Below are positions 34,582 to 43,467 of a DNA stretch of 64,000 bases, piece by piece. Position 1 is the first letter of the stretch. Every line of letters starts with the position of its first letter. The notes beneath the pieces are model-generated. The model was not told the DNA's origin, did no database searches, and saw nothing but the letters and a program-made list of their open reading frames with translations. Source of the DNA: Streptomyces globosus (GTDB lineage: Bacteria; Actinomycetota; Actinomycetes; Streptomycetales; Streptomycetaceae); the NCBI RefSeq assembly GCF_003325375.1, contig NZ_CP030862.1, forward strand, positions 2,235,501 through 2,299,500, in the 5' to 3' direction. The position numbers and the translations under genes were made by a program.

Positions 34582-35631
34582 ATGAGGGATCAGACCAGCG
34601 CCCCCGCCGCCGCCCCGCGCCGCCCGCCGCAGCCCCCGGGCACCGCTCCCCGCCCGGGATCCCGCCCCGCCCCGCGCCCCCTCGGCGAGCGCCGCCTCTG
34701 GCCCCGCTCCTTCGCCGACCGGCTCACCACCCCGATGCCCGGCCTGCGCGCCTACGCCCGCCTCGCCCGCGAGGGCGCCTTCCGGCCCGGCCCCGACGGA
34801 CTGCGCGGCATCCCCGACCTGCCCTGTGCGCCGGCCCCGCTGCCCGTCCTGGCGCCCGGCACCTCCTGCGTCACCTGGGCCGGCCACGCCAGCTGGGTGG
34901 TGCGGACCGGCGGCCTGACCGTGCTCACCGACCCCGTCTGGTCGCGCCGGATCCTCGCCACACCCGCCCGGATGACGCCGGTCGGCGTCCCCTGGGAGGA
35001 CCTCCCGCCGGTCGACGCCGTGGTCATCAGCCACAACCACTACGACCACCTCGACGCCCCCACCCTGCGCCGGCTGCCCCGGCACACCCCGCTCTTCGTC
35101 CCCGCCGGGCTCGGCCGCTGGTGCCGCCGCCGCGGCTTCGCCCGCGTCACCGAGCTCGACTGGTGGGAGGCCGCCGAACTGGACGGCGTGCGCTTCGACT
35201 TCGTCCCGGCCCACCACTGGTCCAAGCGCACCCTGCTCGACACCTGCCGCAGCCTGTGGGGCGGCTGGATCCTCACCGACACCCGCTCGCCGGCCCCGCA
35301 CAGGCTCTACTTCGCCGGGGACACCGGCTACGGCCACTGGTTCGCCGAGATCGGCCGCCGCCACCCCGGCATCGACCTGGCCCTGCTGCCGATCGGCGCC
35401 TACGCCCCGCGCTGGTGGCTGCGCGACGTCCACGCCGACCCCGAGGAGGCCGTCCAGGCCTGCATCGACGTCGGGGCCCGGCGCATGGCGCCCATGCACT
35501 GGGGCACGTTCGTGCTCTCCGCCGAGCCGGTCACGGAGCCGCTGGAGCGGGTCCGGGCCGCCTGGGACCGCGCCGGCCTCTCCCGCGATGACCTGTGGGA
35601 CCTGCCGATCGGCGCGTCCCGCTGCTGGTGA
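34582..35631 (+). CDS. Metallo-beta-lactamase-fold hydrolase, NAPE-PLD/UlaG-like
   Basis: A 349-residue metal-dependent hydrolase. The HxHxDH metal motif is HNHYDHLD, preceded by WAGHASWVVRTGGLTVLTDPVWS and followed by PAHHWSKRTLLDT, FAGDTGYGHWF and PMHWGTF, the pattern of N-acylphosphatidylethanolamine phospholipase D and UlaG relatives. The first 35 residues are Pro/Arg-rich and probably disordered. The ATG at 34582 is preceded by GGAG; a GTG at 34564 is also in frame. It follows the aminotransferase-like gene by about 210 bases of proline-biased sequence. Confidence 0.88.
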   Translation: MRDQTSAPAAAPRRPPQPPGTAPRPGSRPAPRPLGERRLWPRSFADRLTTPMPGLRAYARLAREGAFRPGPDGLRGIPDLPCAPAPLPVLAPGTSCVTWAGHASWVVRTGGLTVLTDPVWSRRILATPARMTPVGVPWEDLPPVDAVVISHNHYDHLDAPTLRRLPRHTPLFVPAGLGRWCRRRGFARVTELDWWEAAELDGVRFDFVPAHHWSKRTLLDTCRSLWGGWILTDTRSPAPHRLYFAGDTGYGHWFAEIGRRHPGIDLALLPIGAYAPRWWLRDVHADPEEAVQACIDVGARRMAPMHWGTFVLSAEPVTEPLERVRAAWDRAGLSRDDLWDLPIGASRCW

Positions 35632-35698
35632 CCCGCCCCGTACGCGCCTCTCCGTACGCCCGCCCCCGTACGCCCGCCCCGCGGCGGCCACGGCGCGG

Positions 35699-36352
35699 TC
35701 ACCCCGCGCCCACGCCCCGCAGCCGCCGCCACAGCCCCGGTGCCGCGCCCGCCAGCAGGGCCAGGACCACCGCCGCCACCACGCCCTGCCAGGGCTCCGC
35801 GAACAGCGACCCGCCGAGGATCCCGATCAGCCCGTACGCCGCCGCCCACGCCGCGCACGCGGGCGCGTCCCCGCGCGCGAACCGGCGCAGCGGCCACTGC
35901 GCCAGCAGGCACGCGGCCATCACGGGGATCCGGCCGGCCGGCACCAGCCGGGACACCACCAGCACCTGCACCCCGTGCCGCTCCAGGCCCGCCCGCGCCT
36001 GCTCCAGCCGCTCCGGCGCGGTCCGCGCCCGCAGCCGCTCCAGCCCCCGCGACCCGCCCGGCGACCGCACCCCGCGCCCACCCAGCCAGTACAGGGTGAG
36101 GTCCCCCGCGAACGCGGCCAGCGCGGCCACACCCACCACCAGCAGCACCCCCAGCGGCGGCGACGCCCGGTGGAACGCCACGACCGCCGCCGAACTCACC
36201 AGCGCCCCGGTCGGCACCACCGGAACCAGCGCGCCCACCGCCACCAGCAGGAACAGCGCCGGATAGCCGACCGCCTGCTCGGCGGTCTCCGCCGGCACCC
36301 CGCCCGCCGCCCACGCCCAGCCCCCGGCCGCCGCCACCGCGACGCCCCTCAC
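35699..36352 (-). CDS. DedA/VTT-type membrane protein
   Basis: An integral membrane protein of 217 residues with about five hydrophobic segments. The VTT-domain pattern shows in ALVPVVPTGALVSSAAVVAF, LAAFAGDLTLYWLGGRGVR and VLVVSRLVPAGRIPVMAA (conserved Arg and Gly-Arg after the re-entrant loop). Family members act in lipid scrambling and membrane homeostasis. The GTG at 36352 overlaps the stop of the upstream hydrolase gene by 4 bases (GTGA), so the two are coupled. The short convergent gap to the plus-strand hydrolase holds two copies of a CGTACGCCCGCCCC-like repeat. Confidence 0.82.
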   Translation of the reverse strand: MRGVAVAAAGGWAWAAGGVPAETAEQAVGYPALFLLVAVGALVPVVPTGALVSSAAVVAFHRASPPLGVLLVVGVAALAAFAGDLTLYWLGGRGVRSPGGSRGLERLRARTAPERLEQARAGLERHGVQVLVVSRLVPAGRIPVMAACLLAQWPLRRFARGDAPACAAWAAAYGLIGILGGSLFAEPWQGVVAAVVLALLAGAAPGLWRRLRGVGAG

Positions 36353-37119
36353 GGGAACCGCACCCGCTCGCCGTGGCCCGGCACCCGCACCGCCGACCCC
36401 GGCGCCGCCCGCCCCGCCAGCCGGGCGAACTCCTGCCCCGGCGCGTGGAACTCGTGCGGCCGCACCGCGTCCATCCCGATCGGCCAGTACGTCCCGTAGT
36501 GCACCGGCACCGCCGCGGCCGGCGCCAGCGCCGCCAGCGCCCGCGCCGCACCCGCCGCGTTCAGGTGCCCCGGCCCGAGGTACGGGCCCCAGCCGCCCAC
36601 CGGCAGCAGTGCCACGTCGACCGGCCCCACCTCCCCGGCCATCGCGGCGAACAGGCCCGTGTCCCCGGCGAAGTACGTCCGCCCGGCACCCTCCACCACG
36701 AAGCCCAGCGCCCGCACCCGCTGCGGCCCCCACGGCATCCGCCGCCCGTCGTGCCGCGCGCTGACCGCCCGCACCCGCACCCCCTGCCCGACCCCGACGA
36801 CGTCCCCCGGCACCGCCTCCACCACGGCCAGCCCGCGCACCCCGGCCAGCCGCGCCAGCCCCGGCACCGCCCGCAGCGCACCCCGCGGCACCACCAGGCG
36901 GGTGCCGGGCGCGAGCCGGGCCAGGGACGGCAGGTGCAGGTGGTCGGCGTGCAGGTGCGACACGACCGCCACGTCCGCCACGGCCGCCTCGGGCGGCGGC
37001 AGCACCCCGCGCCGCCGCCGCAGGTGCGCCAGCCGCGGCGCGAACAGCGGGTCCGTCAGCACGCGCACCCCGGAATCCTCCACCGTGCAGGCGGCATGCC
37101 CCCACCAGGTGATCTCCAC
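36349..37119 (-). CDS. Metallo-beta-lactamase-fold hydrolase, UlaG-like
   Basis: A 256-residue hydrolase with WWGHAACTVEDSGVRVLTDP, the metal motif SHLHADHLH (HxHxDH), a later SARHDGRRMPWGPQ, FAGDTGLF and VHYGTYWP. It is a second member of the same broad family as the gene at 34582 but clearly different in detail. I choose the GTG at 37119 because a GGAGG lies nine bases upstream; a GTG at 37125 is too close to it. It overlaps and probably drives translation of the DedA-type gene. A role in lipid or headgroup turnover is inferred from this pairing. Confidence 0.87.
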   Translation of the reverse strand: MEITWWGHAACTVEDSGVRVLTDPLFAPRLAHLRRRRGVLPPPEAAVADVAVVSHLHADHLHLPSLARLAPGTRLVVPRGALRAVPGLARLAGVRGLAVVEAVPGDVVGVGQGVRVRAVSARHDGRRMPWGPQRVRALGFVVEGAGRTYFAGDTGLFAAMAGEVGPVDVALLPVGGWGPYLGPGHLNAAGAARALAALAPAAAVPVHYGTYWPIGMDAVRPHEFHAPGQEFARLAGRAAPGSAVRVPGHGERVRFP

Positions 37120-37263
37120 CGGCACCGGCCTCCCCGTCGCAGTCGCAGGCCTCCGAACCGAGACTAAGCCCGCCACCCGGAGCCTGCCCCCGGCACGGCG
37201 CCCGCCAACCCGGCCCCGCAGCCCCCTCCTCCGCGGCCGCGGATCGGAGTAGGGTCGGGCGGC

Positions 37264-37668
37264 ATGGATGAGCTGCGCGTGGCCGCGATCGCCAGCCTGG
37301 CCCCGCTTGAGGAACTCGACACGGACCCCTTCGCGGTCGACACCCGGAGCCAGCACGCCATGTGCGCCCGCTGGGCCGCCGACCAGGGGTACGTCGTCAC
37401 CAAGGAGTTCCTCGTCTACGGACTGCGCGCCGACCACTGCGGCCTGTGGAGCGACGTGGAGGCGGGCCGGGTCGACCTGTTCGTCGCCCCCAACCGCCGC
37501 GTGCTCGCCCGGGCCCTGCGCTCCGTGGAGGAGTTCACCGCCGAGTGCCGCAGGCGCGGCGTCCGGTGGGAGACCGCCGGGCTCGACGAGCCGCAGTACA
37601 CCCCGGCGATGAAGGCGGAGGTGCACCGCCGGCTGTCGATGCCGACCGCCGGCTACGACGGCACCTGA
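37264..37668 (+). CDS. Conserved hypothetical protein, 134 residues
   Basis: I do not recognise a named family. The chain reads as alternating helices and strands: SQHAMCARWAADQGYVVTKEF, then VEAGRVDLFVAPNRRVLARAL, then SVEEFTAECRRRGVRWETAG. This layout (helix, strand, DVEAGxVDxxVAP, helix, strand) faintly recalls the catalytic domain of serine recombinases, which share the pattern RPxxxxLLxxVxxGxVDxVV. The catalytic Ser is not evident, so recombinase activity is unlikely. Its codon use is typical for the window, and it has its own leader after a divergent gene. Confidence 0.65.
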   Translation: MDELRVAAIASLAPLEELDTDPFAVDTRSQHAMCARWAADQGYVVTKEFLVYGLRADHCGLWSDVEAGRVDLFVAPNRRVLARALRSVEEFTAECRRRGVRWETAGLDEPQYTPAMKAEVHRRLSMPTAGYDGT

Positions 37669-37897
37669 CGCCCCGGGCACCCGCCGTACGCCCCGCGCCC
37701 CGCGCCCGCCGCACGCCCGCCGCACACCCTGCCCCGCCCCGCACCGCGCCCGCGTCCGCGCCCCGCGCACCCCCGCGCGGCCGCCGTCCGCTCCCGCCCG
37801 CCTGCCGCCAACGGGCCGCTCCCGCCCCGCCTGTGCGACGCTGGAGGCGGCGCCGGGGCGCGCGGCGCCGGCCGGGGGAGACACGAGGCGGTGCGGC

Positions 37898-40030
37898 GTG
37901 CGGCGAGGACGGTGGCGGACGGCGGGCGGCGCCGCGGTGCGCGTGCTCACCGTGTGGGCGGTCTCCACCCTGACGATGCTCGTCCTGGCCGGGATCCTGC
38001 CGGACTTCCGGCTGCAGTCCGGCGACGGCGCCAGCATCACACAGGCCGGCCTCGCCGCGGCCTGGGGCGCGGGCGCCTTCGGCCTCCTGAGCGCCCTCGT
38101 GTGGCCCCTGCTCGTACGGGCCCTGCTGCTCGTACCGGCCCTCGTCCTCGGCCTGCTCGTTTTCTTCCTCAACGGCTCCCTGCTGCTGATGGCGCTCAGC
38201 CTGGTCCCCTCCGGGCAGGGCCGGGCCGCCCCCGAGACCGCCGTCGTCGTCGCGGCCGCCATGTCCGCCGTCGCCTCCGCCACCTCCACCGCCCTCGCGG
38301 TCCGCGACGACGAGGCCTACCGCAGGCGCCTGTACCGGCTCGCCGCCCGGCGCCGCCGGCAGCGCCGGGCGGCCGCGCCCGGCCGCGAGCCGCCGCCGGG
38401 CCTGGTCTTCCTCCAGCTCGACGGGGTCGGGTACGAGGTGCTGCGCGAGGCCGCCGGGAACGGCACCATGCCGACGGCCGCGTCCTGGCTGGAGACCGGC
38501 CACCGCGTCATGCCCTGGCGCACCGACTGGTCCAGCCAGACCGGCGCCAGCCAGCTCGGCATCCTGCACGGCACCACCTTCGACGTGCCGGCATTCCGCT
38601 GGTACGAGAAGGACACCGGCGAGGTGATGGTCTGCAACCGGCCCACCAGCGCCGCGGAGCTCCAGCGCCGGGCCGTCGCCCGCACCGGCGACGCCGGCCT
38701 GCTCGCCGTCGACGGGGCCAGCCGGGGCAACCTGTTCAGCGGCGGCGCCGACCAACTCGCGCTGGTGCTCTCGGTGTCGGCCCGCCGCGGCCGCGCCAAC
38801 CGCTCCCGCGCCGGCTACTTCGCGTACTTCTCCGACCCGGCCAACGCCGTCCGCACCGCGCTGTCCTTCACCGCCGAAGTCGGGCGGGAGATCGGCCAGT
38901 CGGTGCGGGCCAGGCTGCGCGGCGACCGGCCGCGGGTGTCCCGGGGCGGCCTGTACCCGCTGATCCGGGCGTTCGCGACCGTCGTCGAGCGGGACGTCGT
39001 CGTGGCCGCCGTCATCGGCGACATGCTCGCCGGCCGGGCCGCCGTCTACGCCGACCTCGTCGCCTACGACGAGGTCGCCCACCACTCGGGCCCGCGCGGC
39101 CGCGACACCGACCGGGTCCTGGCCCGGCTCGACCGCAGCCTGGCCCTCGTCGCGCGCGTCGCCGAGCACGCCCCGCGCGCCTACCGGATCGTGCTGCTGT
39201 CCGACCACGGGCAGAGCCCGGGGGAGACCTTCCTCGGCCGTTACGGCCTCACCGTGAAGGATCTGGTCCGGGCCGGCTGCGGACTGCCCGTCTCCCGCCG
39301 GGCGGGCGGCACCCCGAGCGGCGCCGAGGCCCGCGCCGCCGTCCTCGCGGCCCTGCACCGGCCCGTCGAGGAGGGCGAGGAGGCCCACCCGCGGCCCGGC
39401 CGCACCGACCCCGTCGTCCTGGCCTCCGGGAACCTTGCGGTGATCTCCTTCCCGGACGTGCCCGGCCGGGCCACCCGGGAGTGGATCGAGCGCGCCCACC
39501 CCGCCCTGCTGCCGACCCTCGCCAACCACCCCGGCATCGGCTTCCTGCTGGTCGACGGCCACGTCCTGGGCCCCGGGGGCGCCTGCGCCCCCTTGTCCGA
39601 CCCTGCCGCGGCGCAGGAGCTGCTCGCCGCGTACGGGCCGGGCGCGGCCGCGGCGGTCGCCCGTACCGACGCCTTCCCGCACGTCCCCGACATCATGGTC
39701 AACTCGGCGTACGACCCGGCCACCGGGCAGGTCCACGCCTTCGAGGAGCAGATCGGCTCGCACGGCGGCCTGGGCGGGGAGCAGGGGCACGCCTTCCTGA
39801 TGTGGCCGGCCGACCTGCCCGGACCGGAGCCGGGCCTGGTCGGCGCCGAGGCCGTGCACCGCGTCCTGCGGGGCTGGCTGCGCGAGGCGGACGGGCCGCA
39901 GGTCCCGGTCGGGCCGGGCGGGCGGGCGGAAGCGGAGCCGGCAATGCCGCCGAAGGATCCGCGGCCGCGGCCCGCACCCGGCGGAATGTTTCCTTCCGCA
40001 GGGGTGCCCGTACAGGACGAAAGCCGTTGA
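37898..40030 (+). CDS. Fusion of a holin-like membrane domain and an alkaline-phosphatase-superfamily domain
   Basis: A 710-residue membrane-bound enzyme. Residues about 1-125 form four hydrophobic helices with the pattern of phage-holin-family 4 superfamily proteins (VLTVWAVSTLTMLVLAGILP, then ALVWPLLVRALLLVPALVLG). From about 165 the soluble part shows FLQLDGVGYEVL, PWRTDWSSQTGASQLGILHG (metal Asp and the nucleophile region), YADLVAYDEVAHHSGPRG and VLLSDHGQSPGETF, the metal-binding blocks of type I phosphodiesterases/alkaline phosphatases. It should hydrolyse a phosphate ester or lipid-linked phosphate at the membrane; the substrate is unknown. Confidence 0.85.
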   Translation: MRRGRWRTAGGAAVRVLTVWAVSTLTMLVLAGILPDFRLQSGDGASITQAGLAAAWGAGAFGLLSALVWPLLVRALLLVPALVLGLLVFFLNGSLLLMALSLVPSGQGRAAPETAVVVAAAMSAVASATSTALAVRDDEAYRRRLYRLAARRRRQRRAAAPGREPPPGLVFLQLDGVGYEVLREAAGNGTMPTAASWLETGHRVMPWRTDWSSQTGASQLGILHGTTFDVPAFRWYEKDTGEVMVCNRPTSAAELQRRAVARTGDAGLLAVDGASRGNLFSGGADQLALVLSVSARRGRANRSRAGYFAYFSDPANAVRTALSFTAEVGREIGQSVRARLRGDRPRVSRGGLYPLIRAFATVVERDVVVAAVIGDMLAGRAAVYADLVAYDEVAHHSGPRGRDTDRVLARLDRSLALVARVAEHAPRAYRIVLLSDHGQSPGETFLGRYGLTVKDLVRAGCGLPVSRRAGGTPSGAEARAAVLAALHRPVEEGEEAHPRPGRTDPVVLASGNLAVISFPDVPGRATREWIERAHPALLPTLANHPGIGFLLVDGHVLGPGGACAPLSDPAAAQELLAAYGPGAAAAVARTDAFPHVPDIMVNSAYDPATGQVHAFEEQIGSHGGLGGEQGHAFLMWPADLPGPEPGLVGAEAVHRVLRGWLREADGPQVPVGPGGRAEAEPAMPPKDPRPRPAPGGMFPSAGVPVQDESR

Positions 40031-40104
40031 TTTGGCGGCCCGGGCGGCGTACCGGAGCATGTGTCGACCTGTCCGGCATGTGAAACACCCGAGGCGCGAC
40101 CCCC

Positions 40105-41514
40105 GTGAGCACCACCCCTGCCATAGCCCCGCCCGCCCCGACCGCGGCCCCCGGATCCCCGGCCGCCGAGGCCCGCGAGACCGACGGGGGGAGCGGGGGC
40201 CCGCACGCCCGCCGCTTCGGCCTCCCCATCGCGACCTGCCTGGTCATGGGCAACATCATCGGCGGCGGGATCTTCCTCCTGCCGGCCTCGGTGGCCCCGT
40301 TCGGCACGATCAGCCTCCTCGCCTTCGGCATCCTCACCCTCGGCGCGATCGCCCTCGCCCTGGTCTTCGGCCGCCTCGCCGAGCGCCTCCCGCACACCGG
40401 CGGCCCCTACGTCTACGCCCGGGCCGCCTTCGGCGACTTCGCGGGCTTCCTCGCCGCCTGGACCTACTGGATCACCTCCTGGGTCTCCAACGCGGCCCTC
40501 GCCGTCGCCGCCGTCGGCTACCTGGCCGTCCTCTTCCCGGCCGTCGGCGACCACACCTGGTCGATGTGCCTCGCCGCCCTGGCCGTGCAGTGGCTGCCCG
40601 CGCTCGCCAACCTGGCCGGCACCCGCTGGGTGGGCACCGTCCAGGTCGTCGCGACCGTCCTGAAGTTCGCCCCGCTGCTGCTCGTCGCCGTCGGCGGCCT
40701 GTTCTTCTTCGACCCCGCCAACCTCGGCCCGTTCCAGGCCACCGGCCAGAGCCCCGTCGGCGCACTGTCCGCCTCCGCCGCCATCCTGCTCTTCAGCTAC
40801 CTCGGCGTGGAGTCCGCCGCCGTCAGCGCCGGCGAGGTCCGCGACCCCGCCCGCAACGTCGGCCGCGCCACCGTCCTCGGCACCGTCGGCGCCGCCGTCG
40901 TCTACCTTCTGGGCACCCTCTCCGTCTTCGGCCTCGTCGCCCACGACCGGCTCGTCTCCTCCGAGGCCCCCTTCACCGACGCCGTGAACGCCATGTTCGG
41001 CGGCACCTGGGGCGGTACCGTCGTCGCCTGCGCCGCCGTCGTCTCCATGCTCGGCGCCCTCAACGGCTGGACCCTGCTCAGCGCCCAGACCCCGTACGCC
41101 GCCGCCAAGGACGGCCTCTTCCCCAAGGCCTTCGAGACCAAGCGGCGCGGCGTGCCCGTCACCGGCGTCGTCGTCACCGTCCTGCTGGCCTCCGCCCTGA
41201 CCGTCTACAACTACACGGCCGGCTCCGCGGGCGTCTTCGAGAGCCTCGTCCTGATCACCACCTTCACCGCGACCGTCCCCTACCTGCTCTCCACCGCCGC
41301 GCAGATCCACCTGCTGCTCACCGGCCGGTCCGAGCAGGTCCACCGCGGCCGCCTCGTCCGCGACGGCGTCGTCGCCTCGCTGGCCTTCGGGTTCTCCATG
41401 TGGCTGGTCGCGGGCGCCGGGTACGCCGCCGTCTACCAGGGCGTCCTCTTCCTCTTCGCGGGCGTGCCCGTCTACGCGGTGATGGCCGCCCGGAAGTCCC
41501 GCGCGACGGCCTGA
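40105..41514 (+). CDS. APC-superfamily amino acid/polyamine permease
   Basis: A 12-helix transporter of 469 residues related to AdiC/arginine-agmatine and similar exchangers. The substrate-binding motif GNIIGGGIFLLP sits in helix 1; other conserved parts are HTGGPYVYARAAFGDFAGF and FSYLGVESAAVSAGEVRDPARN (helix 6 region). The first 35 residues are a disordered cytoplasmic tail. The start is the GTG at 40105, 74 bases after the previous gene. The neighbouring terminator at 41553-41590 ends the transcript. The exact substrate cannot be read from sequence. Confidence 0.9.
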   Translation: MSTTPAIAPPAPTAAPGSPAAEARETDGGSGGPHARRFGLPIATCLVMGNIIGGGIFLLPASVAPFGTISLLAFGILTLGAIALALVFGRLAERLPHTGGPYVYARAAFGDFAGFLAAWTYWITSWVSNAALAVAAVGYLAVLFPAVGDHTWSMCLAALAVQWLPALANLAGTRWVGTVQVVATVLKFAPLLLVAVGGLFFFDPANLGPFQATGQSPVGALSASAAILLFSYLGVESAAVSAGEVRDPARNVGRATVLGTVGAAVVYLLGTLSVFGLVAHDRLVSSEAPFTDAVNAMFGGTWGGTVVACAAVVSMLGALNGWTLLSAQTPYAAAKDGLFPKAFETKRRGVPVTGVVVTVLLASALTVYNYTAGSAGVFESLVLITTFTATVPYLLSTAAQIHLLLTGRSEQVHRGRLVRDGVVASLAFGFSMWLVAGAGYAAVYQGVLFLFAGVPVYAVMAARKSRATA

Positions 41515-41552
41515 CCTGCGCAGGAGCGACGAGCACCGCTCCCGGAACGCCG

Positions 41553-41590
41553 AAGGGCCCGGAAACCCCCGAGAGGGTTTCCGGGCCCTT
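41553..41590. terminator. Bidirectional terminator between permease and hrdB
   Basis: Perfect 16-base arms AAGGGCCCGGAAACCC (41553-41568) and GGGTTTCCGGGCCCTT (41575-41590) with a 6-base loop sit between two convergent genes. Ending TT on one strand and AA on the other, it can serve both directions. Confidence 0.85.
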
Positions 41591-41613
41591 GCGGGCGCAC
41601 CTGGCCGCCGCGA

Positions 41614-43227
41614 CTAGTCGAGGTAGTCGCGCAGCACCTGGGAGCGGGACGGGTGGCGCAGCTTCGACATGGTCTTCGACTCGATCTGGCGGATGCGCTC
41701 ACGGGTGACCCCGTAGACGCGGCCGATCTCGTCGAGGGTCTTCGGCTGGCCGTCGTTCAGGCCGTACCGCATGGACACGACACCCGCCTCGCGCTCGGAC
41801 AGCGTGCCCAGGATGGACTGGAGCTGCTCCTGGAGGAAGGTGAACGACACCGCGTCGGCCGGAACGACCGCCTCGGAGTCCTCGATCAGGTCACCGAACT
41901 CGCTGTCGCCCTCCTCACCCAGCGGGGTGTGCAGGGAGATCGGCTCGCGGCCGTACTTCTGGACCTCGATGACCTTCTCCGGGGTCATGTCGAGCTCCTT
42001 GCCCAGCTCCTCCGGAGTGGGCTCGCGGCCGAGGTCCTGCAGCATCTGCCGCTGCACACGGGCGAGCTTGTTGATGATCTCGACCATGTGGACCGGGATG
42101 CGGATGGTGCGCGACTGGTCGGCCATGGCGCGGGTGATCGCCTGCCGGATCCACCACGTCGCGTACGTGGAGAACTTGAAGCCCTTGGTGTAGTCGAACT
42201 TCTCCACGGCGCGGATCAGGCCGACGTTGCCCTCCTGGATCAGGTCCAGGAACAGCATGCCGCGACCGGTGTACCGCTTCGCCAGGGAGACCACGAGGCG
42301 GAGGTTGGCCTCCAGCAGGTGGTTCTTCGCCCGGCGGCCGTCCTCGACGAGGATCTCCAGCTCGCGCCGGTACGCGGGCTTGAGGTCCTCCTCCTCTTCG
42401 AGCTTGTACTCGGAGAACAGGCCGGCCTCGATCCGCTTGGCCAGCTCGACCTCCTGCTCGGCGTTGAGCAGCGGCACCTTGCCGATCAGCTTCAGGTAGT
42501 CCTTGACCGGGTCGGCGGTGGCACCGGCCACCATCACCGTCTGCGCCGGAGCGTCGTCCTCGTCCTCGTCGGACAGCACGAAGCCCTGGACGGCGCCCGC
42601 CGGGGCCTCCTCCTCGACCTCGTCGACGAGGTCCTCGGTCGCCCAGTCCTCGCCCTCGACGGACGGGTTCTCGGCGTCGTCGGCGTCCTTCGCGGTGGTC
42701 TTCTTCGCCGCGGTCTTCTTGGCGGCCGTCTTCTTCGCGGCGGCCTTCTTGACCGTCCGCTTCTTCGGCTCGGCGGCGGCAGCGGCCTCCGGGGCCTCGG
42801 CAGCGGTGGCCGGAGAAGCGGATATAGCCGCCGCCGGGGCGGCAGCCGCAGCCGCCGTCGTCGCGGCGGCGGCCGCGGCCGCGGCGGTCGCGGCCTTGCT
42901 CCGCGCGCCGATCGGCCGCGGCGCGGCGACGGCCTTCTTCGTCACGGTCCGGGCGGGGGCGGAGGCAGCCTTGCGGGGCTTCTTCGCGGCAGCCTTCGTG
43001 GCGGGGGCCGCGCTGACGTGGAGGGCGACACCCTCCTCGTCCAGGACCTGGTTCAGGCTGCGCAGGACCCGCTTCCACTGGTCCACCGGGATGCGGCCGG
43101 CCTCGAAGGCCTGGCGCACGTCGTCACCGTTGATGTGACCCTGCTCGCGGCCGCGCTCGACGAGAGCGACCAGGGCCTCCGATTCGGCGATCTCCGGAGG
43201 GAACGTACGGGACGGGCTGAGCGACAC
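41614..43227 (-). CDS. hrdB: Principal RNA polymerase sigma factor, HrdB type
   Basis: Group 1 sigma-70 of 537 residues that directs housekeeping transcription. Region 1.1-like N-terminus ([21 protein letters not shown]), then a Lys/Ala-rich disordered linker (about 75-195), region 1.2 ([21 protein letters not shown]), region 2 ([39 protein letters not shown]), region 3 and region 4 ([20 protein letters not shown]) are all intact. The chain ends at RDYLD. The GTG at 43227 follows AGAGG. A sigma-R-type promoter lies 60 to 90 bases upstream. The neighbours are not those I remember for hrdB in S. coelicolor, so a second copy is possible. Confidence 0.95.
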   Translation of the reverse strand: MSLSPSRTFPPEIAESEALVALVERGREQGHINGDDVRQAFEAGRIPVDQWKRVLRSLNQVLDEEGVALHVSAAPATKAAAKKPRKAASAPARTVTKKAVAAPRPIGARSKAATAAAAAAAATTAAAAAAPAAAISASPATAAEAPEAAAAAEPKKRTVKKAAAKKTAAKKTAAKKTTAKDADDAENPSVEGEDWATEDLVDEVEEEAPAGAVQGFVLSDEDEDDAPAQTVMVAGATADPVKDYLKLIGKVPLLNAEQEVELAKRIEAGLFSEYKLEEEEDLKPAYRRELEILVEDGRRAKNHLLEANLRLVVSLAKRYTGRGMLFLDLIQEGNVGLIRAVEKFDYTKGFKFSTYATWWIRQAITRAMADQSRTIRIPVHMVEIINKLARVQRQMLQDLGREPTPEELGKELDMTPEKVIEVQKYGREPISLHTPLGEEGDSEFGDLIEDSEAVVPADAVSFTFLQEQLQSILGTLSEREAGVVSMRYGLNDGQPKTLDEIGRVYGVTRERIRQIESKTMSKLRHPSRSQVLRDYLD

Positions 43228-43287
43228 AAGGAGCCTCTCGTTGCGAACAGACAGGAAGTGGGCGGGACATCATCGCGCGGATCGGGA

Positions 43288-43314
43288 AACAGACCCGAGA
43301 GGGGTCTGTATTCC
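43288..43314 (-). promoter_or_regulatory. hrdB: Sigma-R-type promoter upstream of hrdB
   Basis: On the minus strand GGAAT (43314-43310), 19 bases, then GTT (43290-43288) fit the published sigma-R consensus GGAAT-N18/19-GTT. S. coelicolor hrdB is known to have a sigma-R-dependent promoter induced by thiol stress. The spacer holds a 7-base inverted repeat CAGACCC/GGGTCTG (43290-43308), which may be accidental. A principal-sigma promoter for hrdB is also expected further upstream but is not clear. Confidence 0.75.
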
Positions 43315-43467
43315 GGGCCGCGCGAGGACACCTGTCGGTTCATCGCGGGCCCGAGTCGATTCGTTACGCGCTGAATTGAGTGACCTGCGCCACGCTGTGT
43401 GCGGGCAACCTTTCGGCCCGAAAACCGTCCGCGCCCCCGCGCCGCCGCCGGCCGCCCCACCGGCCCC

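Noticed and set aside
35652..35681. Two CGTACGCCCGCCCC-like units between convergent hydrolase and DedA-type genes
   Set aside because: Only two units; likely low-complexity drift.
37264..37668. Serine recombinase identity for the 134-residue hypothetical
   Set aside because: The resemblance is limited to a VEAGxVDxxVAP-like stretch, and no catalytic Ser is visible in the right place.
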